NCBI GenBank assembly: GCA_012838875.1
Contig: DUOL01000009.1
Span: 1 to 8,630 of the forward strand
From: Bacteroidales bacterium
Lineage (GTDB): Bacteria; Bacteroidota; Bacteroidia; Bacteroidales; WCHB1-69
Direction: 5' to 3'
Length of the DNA stretch: 8,630 nucleotides
A program made the translations under genes and the position numbers. Of this stretch, positions 1 to 6,265 are shown in pieces; positions within the stretch are counted from its first letter, which is position 1; every line of letters starts with the position of its first letter. Below the pieces are notes generated by a model. That model did not search any database and was not told the origin of the DNA. It worked only from the letters and a program-made list of their open reading frames with translations.

Positions 1-3
1 AGC

Positions 4-22
4 GAGCTTGTAAGCTCTTTTT
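4..22 (+). terminator. possible intrinsic terminator at left edge
   Basis: GAGCT and AGCTC (4-8 with 13-17) form a 5 bp stem around a TGTA loop, followed at once by five T residues. This is the layout of a short Rho-independent terminator for a gene ending left of the window. The stem is short and the T run is only five long, so it is weak evidence. The upstream gene cannot be seen. Confidence 0.3.
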
Positions 23-101
23 GCCGCCTTGCGTCCCCACGGCTTGTGCCCGCGGACTTGGAACCGGGCGCCGACCCCGAGCGTAGCGAGGGGGCACGCC
101 C
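23..101. other. GC-rich foldable intergenic element
   Basis: This stretch is far richer in G and C than anything else in the window and stops abruptly at about base 101, where AT-rich sequence resumes. It contains nested complementary arms: GGGCG (66-70) with CGCCC (97-101), and CCCC (75-78) with GGGG (90-93). GTGCCC (46-51) can alternatively pair with GGGCAC (92-97). A reading frame in phase with base 1 stays open to a TAA at 142-144 and reads through a DPERSEGA-like peptide. It has no visible start and resembles spurious translation of a structured repeat rather than a real protein. It could be a copy of a dispersed intergenic repeat, the end of a structured RNA, or the tail of a foreign segment. 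The sequence alone does not decide. Confidence 0.4.
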
Positions 102-230
102 AAAAGAAAATTATAATTATTCTTATCCTAAGTCAAAAAAATAATAATAGTGAGGCTCATTTTATTTGAAAATGCTTATTTACTGTGAGAAAATTAATGG
201 CAAAACAGAAACAAATTGACAAAATTTCTC

Positions 231-238
231 TATTTTTG
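231..238 (+). promoter_or_regulatory. promoter -7 element of tex
   Basis: TATTTTTG fits TAnnTTTG exactly, the Bacteroidota -7 consensus. It ends 20 bases before the GTG start of tex, implying a leader of roughly 10-15 bases. A TTG at 216-218 lies only 12 bases upstream, closer than the usual spacing of about 17-23, so no convincing -33 box is assigned. The 130 bases between the GC-rich element and this box are AT-rich and show no gene. Confidence 0.5.
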
Positions 239-258
239 CCTTTTAAAAATAAGAATAG

Positions 259-2400
259 GTGGAAGTAAAAAATTACGCTTTAAGTATAGCTAAAGAACTG
301 AATTTAAAGGAAATTCAAGTTAAAAACACGTTGGATTTATTGAATAGCGGAGCAACGATTCCGTTTATCTCTCGCTATAGAAAAGAGGCAACCGAGAGTT
401 TAAATGAGGTTGAGATATCATCAATTAAAGTATTGTATAATAGATGGTTAGAGTTGGATAAGCGGCGAGCGGCAATCATTGATTTAATCACGGAACAGGG
501 GAAAATGACAACCGAATTGCAAGCACAACTCGAAAATGCTTCCACCTTAGCGGAATTAGAAGATATTTATCTCCCCTATCGTCCGAAAAGAAAAACTCGG
601 GCTTCGGTTGCCATTGAGAAAGGATTAGAGCCTCTGGCTACACTTATTTTTCAGCAGAAAAACGTTAATATTGAGGAGATTGCGAAAAAATATCTTAATT
701 CGGAAAAGGAACTTAATACGATAGAAGATGTTTTGGCTGGAGCAAGAGATATTATTGCCGAACAAATTACTGAAAATGTTAGAATTAGAGGTCGAATAAG
801 GAGACTTTTCAAAAATGAGGCGACCATAACGTCAAAAGTTATAAAGGAGAAAGAAAAAGAGGGGGAAAAGTATAGTATTTATTTCGATTCGTCGGAACGG
901 CTCTTAAAAGCTCCGTCACATCGGTTATTAGCTCTATTTCGGGGGGAAGATGAAGGTTTTTTGCGTCTCACAATTGAGCCTGACGAAGAAAAAGCGCTTG
1001 AAATAATAAAAAAAGAGACGGTGAGGAGTAATAATTCTTGTGGTGAACAGGTGCGTTTAGCGGCTCAAGATGCGTACAAACGGTTGCTAAAGAGGCAAAT
1101 GGAGACGGAAATACGACAATTTTTCAAAGAGAGAGCCGACAAAGAAGCGATAAAAGTTTTTGCTACGAACTTACGACAACTATTGATGGCACCGCCGTTA
1201 GGTCAAAAACGCGTTTTGGCTATTGACCCGGGATTTAGAACCGGTTGTAAAGTGGTAATATTAAACGAACAGGGGAAACTTTTGTACAATGAGACGCTCT
1301 ACATTCATCCGCCGCATGCGGAATATAAAGTCTCATCAGATAAATTGAAGAGATTGGTTTTACAATACAAAATTGATGCGATAGCTATTGGGAATGGCAC
1401 AGCGGGGCGAGAAACGGAAGATTTTATTAAACGGATTCCGTTTGAAAGGGACGTTATGGCTATTGTTGTGAATGAAAGCGGTGCGTCCGTTTATTCTGCG
1501 TCCGAAGTTGCTCGTGAAGAGTTTCCCGACTATGATGTAACTGTTCGCGGAGCTGTCTCTATTGGTCGGAGATTGATGGATCCTTTGGCGGAATTAGTTA
1601 AAATCGACCCGAAATCTATCGGTGTTGGGCAGTATCAACATGATGTTAATCAAACACTTTTACAAGAAAGTCTAAACGAAACGGTTGAAAGTTGCGTCAA
1701 TGCTGTCGGTGTTGAAGTGAATACGGCAAGTAAAGAGTTGTTATCTTACGTTTCAGGAATTGGAAAAACTTTAGCCGGGAAGATTGTAGCATATAGAGAT
1801 GAGCACGGGGCATTTAGAAATCGCGAAACTCTTCGTCAAATTCCACAGTTCGGCGAAAAGACGTTTGAACAAGCAGCAGGTTTTTTACGAATACATGGAG
1901 CGGAGAATCCTTTGGATGCCAGCGCCGTGCATCCGGAAAGCTATTATATTGTGGATAAAATATTAGCAAAAACAAATTGTTCCCTGCAAGAACTGATAAA
2001 TAATAAATTGTTACAGGAGAAAATAGACCTGAATGAATTTGTTTCCGAAAAGATTGGGCTTCCTACTTTAAAGGATATAATGGAAGAGTTAAAAAAGCCG
2101 GGAAGAGACCCAAGGGAAAAATTCGACCTATTTGAATTTGACAAAAATATTACCTCTATAAACGATTTAACTATAGGTATGACGCTAAATGGTGTTGTAA
2201 CCAATATTACTAACTTCGGATGTTTCGTTGACATCGGCGTTCATCAAGACGGTTTAGTACATATTAGTCAGATGGCAAATTACTACGTTGCTAACCCGAA
2301 CGATGTCGTTAAATTAAATCAAAAAGTTTTAGTTAAAGTTATTGGGCTTGAAATCGAACGCAAGCGTATCAATCTTTCGATGAAAGAGGCTCAAAAATAA
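259..2400 (+). CDS. tex: Tex family RNA-binding transcription accessory protein
   Basis: A full-length Tex protein of 713 residues, a cytoplasmic nucleic-acid-binding factor of the S1 superfamily linked in other bacteria to transcription and expression of particular genes. The order of domains is the family's: an N-terminal helical region with the conserved GATIPFISRYRKEATESL stretch at about residues 31-48; a YqgF/RNase H-like domain opening with LAIDPGFRTGCK at about 320; a helix-hairpin-helix region at about 484-555 (VSGIGKTLAGKIVAYR, then RQIPQFGEKTFEQAAGFLRI); and a C-terminal S1 RNA-binding domain at about 637-710 containing NFGCFVDIGVHQDGLVHIS. The start is GTG at 259; no upstream in-frame ATG exists and this start gives the N-terminus expected for the family. 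A -7 promoter box lies just upstream. The stop is 12 bases before the likely start of the YeiH-type gene, so the two are probably co-transcribed. No defect is visible. Confidence 0.96.
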   Translation: MEVKNYALSIAKELNLKEIQVKNTLDLLNSGATIPFISRYRKEATESLNEVEISSIKVLYNRWLELDKRRAAIIDLITEQGKMTTELQAQLENASTLAELEDIYLPYRPKRKTRASVAIEKGLEPLATLIFQQKNVNIEEIAKKYLNSEKELNTIEDVLAGARDIIAEQITENVRIRGRIRRLFKNEATITSKVIKEKEKEGEKYSIYFDSSERLLKAPSHRLLALFRGEDEGFLRLTIEPDEEKALEIIKKETVRSNNSCGEQVRLAAQDAYKRLLKRQMETEIRQFFKERADKEAIKVFATNLRQLLMAPPLGQKRVLAIDPGFRTGCKVVILNEQGKLLYNETLYIHPPHAEYKVSSDKLKRLVLQYKIDAIAIGNGTAGRETEDFIKRIPFERDVMAIVVNESGASVYSASEVAREEFPDYDVTVRGAVSIGRRLMDPLAELVKIDPKSIGVGQYQHDVNQTLLQESLNETVESCVNAVGVEVNTASKELLSYVSGIGKTLAGKIVAYRDEHGAFRNRETLRQIPQFGEKTFEQAAGFLRIHGAENPLDASAVHPESYYIVDKILAKTNCSLQELINNKLLQEKIDLNEFVSEKIGLPTLKDIMEELKKPGRDPREKFDLFEFDKNITSINDLTIGMTLNGVVTNITNFGCFVDIGVHQDGLVHISQMANYYVANPNDVVKLNQKVLVKVIGLEIERKRINLSMKEAQK

Positions 2401-2412
2401 TTATTGTTAAAA

Positions 2413-3318
2413 ATGCGCCAGTGGCTCTACCCTATTGTTATTGCACTTTGTTTTATGCCGTTTATTTCGCCGGCGATAGCACTATTAATCGGCTTGATAT
2501 TTTCCTTTATCGGCATTAAGCACCCCACTCTACATAAATACACATCCAAAACGCTGCAAGTTTCTATTGTTCTAATGGGATTTGGCATGAGTCTAAGCGA
2601 TGTAATTGCATCGTCTAAAACAGGCTTTATAGAAACTATTATTTCCGTAACAGTTGTCATGTTTTTGGGTATTGTCCTTGGGAAGCTCTTGAAAGTGGAG
2701 AAAAACACCTCCTTGCTCATTGCTTCCGGCACCGCCATTTGCGGAGGGAGTGCCATTGCTGCGGTTGCCCCTATTATCAACAGTAAAAGTTATCAAACAT
2801 CATTTGCACTGATTGTAGTTTTTGTTCTTAATGCGGTGGCACTTTTCATTTTCCCGGTTATTGGTCGTCAATTGGGATTAAGTCAAGAGGCATTCGGCAA
2901 TTGGGCGGCTATAGCCATTCACGACACCAGCTCAGTGGTGGGTGCGGGCGCTATTTACGGTGAAAAAGCCTTGCAAGTTGCCACAACGGTAAAGTTGATT
3001 CGTGCCTTGTGGATTATACCGTTAGCGTTGATTATTGCTTTTGTAAACAAATCGGAGGATAAAAAGTCAATTAAATTCCCTTGGTTTATCCTATTTTTTG
3101 TTTTAGCTATTATTTTTGCCAACTTATTTCCCTCTTTACAAAGCAGTTACGACCATTTCAGTTGGCTTGGTAGGCGTGGCATGGTGGTAGCGTTATTCCT
3201 CATCGGCTCCAACATAACCGTTAGCGAAATCAAAAAGTCGGGACCGCGAAGTTTTATTCTCGGCATTACGCTGTGGATAATAATTTCCGTTGGTTCGCTC
3301 TTTTTCCTGACGTTGTAA
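2413..3318 (+). CDS. YeiH/UPF0324 family putative sulfate exporter, membrane protein
   Basis: A polytopic inner-membrane protein of about 301 residues with roughly nine or ten hydrophobic segments, of the YeiH family (UPF0324). Members are annotated as putative sulfate or anion exporters, but the substrate is poorly established. Family hallmarks are clear: GTAICGGSAIAAVAP (about residues 106-120), the conserved AIAIHDTSSVVGAGAIYG (about 168-185) followed by TTVKLIRALWIIP, and a late LGRRGMVVALFLIGSNIT segment. The ATG at 2413 is preferred because it gives MRQWLYPIVIALC with a clean first membrane segment; a TTG at 2404 in the same frame would add three residues and lies even closer to tex. 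The 12-base gap after tex suggests one transcript, though the pair has no obvious functional link. A weak AT-only hairpin follows the stop (GTTG at 3312 with CAAC ending 3337), which is not enough to call a terminator. Confidence 0.9.
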   Translation: MRQWLYPIVIALCFMPFISPAIALLIGLIFSFIGIKHPTLHKYTSKTLQVSIVLMGFGMSLSDVIASSKTGFIETIISVTVVMFLGIVLGKLLKVEKNTSLLIASGTAICGGSAIAAVAPIINSKSYQTSFALIVVFVLNAVALFIFPVIGRQLGLSQEAFGNWAAIAIHDTSSVVGAGAIYGEKALQVATTVKLIRALWIIPLALIIAFVNKSEDKKSIKFPWFILFFVLAIIFANLFPSLQSSYDHFSWLGRRGMVVALFLIGSNITVSEIKKSGPRSFILGITLWIIISVGSLFFLTL

Positions 3319-3369
3319 TTTTTTTTGTAAAAACAACATAATAATTTCACTAAAACTTATATTTTTTAT

Positions 3370-3377
3370 TAAATTTG
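3370..3377 (+). promoter_or_regulatory. promoter -7 element of the CDF gene
   Basis: TAAATTTG matches TAnnTTTG exactly and lies 48 bases before the CDF start codon in a gene-free gap. No TTG is seen at the usual -33 distance. The leader that follows contains a five-codon mini-ORF (ATG at 3406, reading MKILK, stop at 3421-3423) that ends two bases before the CDF ATG. Confidence 0.5.
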
Positions 3378-3387
3378 CACTTAAATC
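3372..3387 (+). repeat. 16-base direct repeat, copy 1 (promoter-like)
   Basis: AATTTGCACTTAAATC occurs here and again at 5014-5029. Allowing one mismatch the match runs to 20 bases (CTATA here, CAATA there). It overlaps the -7 box of the CDF gene. The two copies bound the CDF gene and the pseudogene patch. It may simply be a shared promoter and initial-transcript sequence. Confidence 0.6.
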
Positions 3388-3425
3388 TATAGCGGCACTA
3401 TAACAATGAAAATTTTAAAATAGAT

Positions 3426-4433
3426 ATGTGCAAAAGAGACAAGGGAACGGATAATAAGAATCTGAAATTAAAAGTCCAACTAATTATTGCAATTTCATCG
3501 GTTTTAATTTTTGCAGGAAAATTAGTTGCCTACTTTTTAACTAATTCTGTGGGTGTATTAACGGATGCTCTTGAAAGTACGGTAAACGTTATAACAGGTT
3601 TTATAACTTTGTATGCTATCTATATTTCCTTAAAACCAAAAGATGAGAATCATCCGTTTGGACACGGCAAAGTGGAGTTTTTATCGGCATCAATAGAAGG
3701 GATTTTAATCATCATTGCCGGCTTAGTAATCATTTTTGAAGCTATCAAACGACTTTTTATTCCTGTGCAAATTCATCAATTAGATATAGGTATTTTCATT
3801 GTTGCCATTGCCGGACTTTTGAATTATTTAATCGGTTGGTATAGCATAAGAATTGGTAAAAAAAACAATTCAATTGCCTTAATTTCAGGCGGTAAACACT
3901 TGCATTCCGACACCTATTCATCTATTGGTTTAGTGTTAGGTTTAATATTACTTTACTACACAAAATTAGCTTGGCTTGACAGCATAATTGCTATGACTTT
4001 CGGAACTATAATTTTGATAACCGGTTTAAATATTCTCAAGAAAACCACATCAAATTTGATGGATAAAGCTGATTTTGAATTGATTGAGCAGTTTGGAAGA
4101 TTAATTGAGCAGAACAAACCTGATATATGGATTGATGTACACAATTTTAAACTTATTAAATATGGAGATCTTTATCATATAGATTGTGATTTAGTTTTGC
4201 CTTGGAATTTATATTTATCGGAGGCTCATGCGGAAGGAGAAAAGTTAAAGGATTTATTAGTTTCGAACTTCCAAGAAAATATTGTTTTAAATCTTCACAA
4301 AGATGAATGTTTTAAAAAATATTGTAAGCATTGTAAGATAAATGATTGTAAGGAAAGAACTACTGACTTTGTAGCTCCATTGAGCTTTGACTTAAAAAGA
4401 TTTACAAGTGAAGAAATTGAAGAAAAGGGATAA
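3426..4433 (+). CDS. cation diffusion facilitator (CDF) family metal transporter
   Basis: An inner-membrane proton-coupled exporter of divalent metal ions (zinc, iron, manganese or similar; the ion cannot be fixed from sequence). The 335 residues have the standard plan: about six membrane helices (residues ~15-205), then a cytoplasmic domain. TM2 carries TDALESTVNV, where the YiiP-type DxxxD site is E50/N54. TM5 carries HLHSD with H158 and D162 as the expected HxxxD pair. The conserved NHPFGHGKVE loop is at 75-84. The cytoplasmic domain keeps histidines H239, H251 and H268 and ends with a cysteine cluster, C295, C300, C303 and C308, a plausible extra metal site that I believe recurs in this CDF subgroup. 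The start is ATG at 3426. The gene has its own promoter box upstream and runs into a gene remnant downstream; the last residues EEIEEKG are of low complexity and could have been altered by that junction. Confidence 0.93.
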   Translation: MCKRDKGTDNKNLKLKVQLIIAISSVLIFAGKLVAYFLTNSVGVLTDALESTVNVITGFITLYAIYISLKPKDENHPFGHGKVEFLSASIEGILIIIAGLVIIFEAIKRLFIPVQIHQLDIGIFIVAIAGLLNYLIGWYSIRIGKKNNSIALISGGKHLHSDTYSSIGLVLGLILLYYTKLAWLDSIIAMTFGTIILITGLNILKKTTSNLMDKADFELIEQFGRLIEQNKPDIWIDVHNFKLIKYGDLYHIDCDLVLPWNLYLSEAHAEGEKLKDLLVSNFQENIVLNLHKDECFKKYCKHCKINDCKERTTDFVAPLSFDLKRFTSEEIEEKG

Positions 4434-4552
4434 AGTTTTTTCCTTCACCGAAAGCAGAACCATTTAAGTTATGGTTGGCTGAAATAGCAAAGCAACGGAT
4501 AGACCAACTACAAGACCCTGAACTTTCAATAGAACAGGCAAAAAGGTTGTAA
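4421..4552 (+). pseudogene. remnant of a Bro-N / phage antirepressor-type gene
   Basis: The 128 bases between the CDF gene and the MFS remnant are not random. Read from base 4433 they encode KFFPSPKAEPFKLWLAEIAK and then QRIDQLQDPELSIEQAKRL, ending at TAA 4550-4552. This is recognisable as the region just after the core of Bro-N domain proteins (BRO/phage antirepressor-like, DinD-like), where a PSPKAEPFKxWLA...ER...DPEL pattern is typical. The frame is open only from 4421 because an in-frame TGA precedes it at 4418-4420, and there is no start codon. The N-terminal Bro-N domain and the family's C-terminal continuation after the arginine-leucine are both missing. The piece therefore seems to be the middle of a destroyed gene, overlapping the last codons of the CDF gene in another frame. 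Identification rests on memory of the family motif. Confidence 0.6.
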
Positions 4553-4606
4553 GTCCCTTAAATGCAAAAAGCAATTTGTCTATTGAGGAGAATAGAGAAA
4601 AGAACG

Positions 4607-5026
4607 ATGAAAAGAAATAAAATATTTGGGATACAATCAAACGCCTTTTTTACTGGGTTAACAAGTTTTTTCACCGATACATCTACTAAAATGGTATATA
4701 GCGTTATGCCTCTATTTTTGCTATCAATAGGAGCTTCTAAAACCACTACAAAAAATGAAGCAGGGAAAACGTTTGGATTTCAAAAAGCAATGATTTCAGA
4801 TATCGTTAGTAAAGATTTGAAAGGTACAGGATTTGGGATTTATCATGCCGTACTTGGAATCACTTTGCTACCAGCGAGTTTAATTGCAGGATTACTATAC
4901 GATAATGTTAATTCAACCGCACCCTTTTATTTTGGGTCTGCAATGGCATTAGCTGCTGCTATTTTAATGATAATATTTACTATTGTAGATAAAAGAAAAC
5001 AAAAAGTAAATTTAATTTGCACTTAA
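4607..5026 (+). pseudogene. MFS transporter with large in-frame internal deletions
   Basis: The open frame runs from ATG 4562 without a stop, but the family-like N-terminus MKRNKIFGIQSNAFFTGL begins at ATG 4607, giving about 139 residues where an MFS transporter has about 390-420. Three separate parts of the parent protein can be seen. First is the N-terminus and first membrane helix with TDTSTKMVYSVMPLFLLSIG. Then a short patch AGKTFGFQKAM, resembling the cytoplasmic loop in the protein's middle. Then the start of a late helix, ISDIVSKDLKGTGFGIYHAV, running through LGITLLPASLIAGLLYD to the C-terminus. Roughly 250-270 residues appear lost in two steps with the frame preserved. About three hydrophobic segments remain, too few for transport. 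The stop lies inside the promoter-like repeat that serves the next gene. It could be expressed as a short membrane peptide, but decay is the simpler reading. Confidence 0.75.
5012..5019 (+). promoter_or_regulatory. probable -7 element of the amidotransferase-like gene
   Basis: TTAATTTG matches TAnnTTTG at all fixed positions but one and ends 17 bases before the ATG at 5037. It lies inside the last codons of the MFS remnant. The box is part of the 16-base sequence also found before the CDF gene. Confidence 0.4.
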
Positions 5027-5029
5027 ATC
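5014..5029 (+). repeat. 16-base direct repeat, copy 2 (promoter-like)
   Basis: Identical to 3372-3387 over 16 bases. Here it overlaps the 3' end and stop codon of the MFS remnant and the probable promoter of the gene at 5037. Confidence 0.6.
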
Positions 5030-5036
5030 AATAATT

Positions 5037-6170
5037 ATGAGATTATTACTTTCTATTATTTGCTTATTATTTTTTGTACAATGTACACAACAACAGTCCG
5101 TAAATCAAGAACAAAATAAAACGATTCGAGTTGCTGTTTTTGACGGACATGGTGGGGCGCAAACCTGTATTTGGGAAGCAGTAGCAGCCTTACAATTGGA
5201 TTCGGAGATGAGCGTTCGCACCATTACAACTGCCGATATTGCTAACCATGTTCTCGATTCGCTTGATGCTATTATTATACCCGGTGGCGGCGGAAGTCGT
5301 CAGTTTTTAAACCTGAATGCATTAAATCAGCAAAGAATTAAAGATTTTGTGGCAGCCGGAGGTGGAATTGTAGGAATTTGTGCGGGAGCATATCTTCTTT
5401 CAAACACACCGGATTATACCTGTATGCAATTAAACGGAGCTCAGGCAATAGATATTGAACACGATAATCGTGGACACGGGATATCAAAATTTACATTGAC
5501 AGATGAAGGGAAGAAGGTATTTCCCGAACTTTCAAACCGTGATATTTTATATGTTATGTATTACGAAGGTCCCGTTTTTATAAAGAACGAAAACGATACT
5601 ATTTTGTACGAAACGTTGGCTATTATGGAAAGTGACGTTCACGAGGAAGGAAATGCACCAAAAAATATGACAAATAACAAGCCGTTTTTTCTTACCAATT
5701 CCTATGGAAAAGGTAGAGTTTTCAGTTCTATCGCCCACCCCGAAGCAACGCCGGGAATGATGTGGCTGATCCCGCGCATGGTACGTTGGACATTAAATTT
5801 ACCGCTCAAAGAGTATAAGTCGGAAGTCGTAAATCCTGATATTTTCAACCGCGAAATCCTGATGAGTGTCAGCGACTTAAAACAAGAATCTGCCTATTAT
5901 CAAACATTATTGTACGGTACGGCAGAAGAGAAAATAGTAGCAATGGATTGGTTGCAATCCAAGCATTCGTGGAGTGCAAAAAGATGGGTACAGGGCTTAT
6001 TATTTGACGCTACTCCCACGGTTCGTATTCGTGCCGCTAAATATATAGCCGACACGCATTATTTACACTATCTTCCGGATTTGCGAGCCGCTTATAATTC
6101 AGAAAAAGAAACGCAAACAAAAGAGCAATTAAAAGAACAATTGGATAAGCTGGAAAATTTAGGAAAATAG
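5037..6170 (+). CDS. BPL_N / glutamine-amidotransferase-like lipoprotein with HEAT-like tail
   Basis: A 377-residue protein with three parts. Residues 1-16 are a signal peptide (hydrophobic run LLLSIICLLFFV) ending at C16 in FVQC, a loose lipobox acceptable for Bacteroidota, followed by a Q/N-rich linker; it is probably exported and lipid-anchored. Residues ~30-255 form a class I glutamine-amidotransferase-like fold of the type called BPL_N (first described at the N-terminus of eukaryotic biotin-protein ligases). VAVFDGHGGAQ opens the domain, IIIPGGGGSRQF follows, and the nucleophile elbow GICAG has C115. SIAHPEATPG supplies H234 and E236, so a Cys-His-Glu triad looks complete. Residues ~290-377 are helical, with RIRAAKYIADTHYLHYLPDL resembling a HEAT repeat. 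The substrate is unknown; no biotin-ligase catalytic domain is present. The ATG at 5037 is the only start giving a signal peptide. It probably has its own promoter. Confidence 0.82.
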   Translation: MRLLLSIICLLFFVQCTQQQSVNQEQNKTIRVAVFDGHGGAQTCIWEAVAALQLDSEMSVRTITTADIANHVLDSLDAIIIPGGGGSRQFLNLNALNQQRIKDFVAAGGGIVGICAGAYLLSNTPDYTCMQLNGAQAIDIEHDNRGHGISKFTLTDEGKKVFPELSNRDILYVMYYEGPVFIKNENDTILYETLAIMESDVHEEGNAPKNMTNNKPFFLTNSYGKGRVFSSIAHPEATPGMMWLIPRMVRWTLNLPLKEYKSEVVNPDIFNREILMSVSDLKQESAYYQTLLYGTAEEKIVAMDWLQSKHSWSAKRWVQGLLFDATPTVRIRAAKYIADTHYLHYLPDLRAAYNSEKETQTKEQLKEQLDKLENLGK

Positions 6171-6187
6171 CTTTTAAAAGAAGATAT

Positions 6188-6235
6188 TTGTAAGAAAAAT
6201 AGTACATTTGCAATTATAAAAAGAAGATAATAGAG
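6188..6235 (+). repeat. 48-base direct repeat, copy 1 (promoter and leader of the rhuM gene)
   Basis: Identical in all 48 bases to 7309-7356, starting TTGTAAGAAAAATAG and ending AAGATAATAGAG. The copies are 1121 bases apart and bracket the RhuM-family gene. Each contains TACATTTGC, a -7 promoter box, and about 25 bases of what should be transcribed leader. Weaker similarity continues upstream, with CTTTTAAAAGAAGATA here against GTTTTAGAAAGCAGAATA at copy 2. Confidence 0.92.
6203..6210 (+). promoter_or_regulatory. promoter -7 element of the rhuM-family gene
   Basis: TACATTTG fits TAnnTTTG exactly, 56 bases before the ATG at 6266. It lies inside repeat copy 1. TTG at 6188-6190 is 12 bases upstream, short for a -33 element, but the same spacing occurs before tex. 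Confidence 0.55.
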
Positions 6236-6265
6236 ATAAATAGAACACACTGCGAAATAAAGACG

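Noticed and set aside
1..144. Open frame from the left edge to TAA at 142 as the end of an upstream protein
   Set aside because: Its translation is dominated by a low-complexity GC-rich palindromic block and matches no family I recognise. A structured repeat is more likely.
2404..2412. TTG at 2404 as start of the YeiH gene
   Set aside because: An ATG nine bases later gives a normal N-terminus; the TTG adds only three residues and has no supporting signal.
1944..3350. Minus-strand open frames of 60-117 codons opposite tex and the YeiH gene
   Set aside because: They lie wholly inside strongly conserved genes on the other strand, have no recognisable domains or promoter context, and are shadows of the coding frame.
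4562..4606. ATG at 4562 as the real start of the MFS remnant
   Set aside because: The 15 residues before MKRNKIFG are charged and unlike an MFS N-terminus; the second ATG gives a typical beginning.
5037..6170. Biotin-protein ligase (birA) call for the BPL_N protein
   Set aside because: The ligase catalytic and C-terminal domains are absent; only the amidotransferase-like domain is present, behind a signal peptide.
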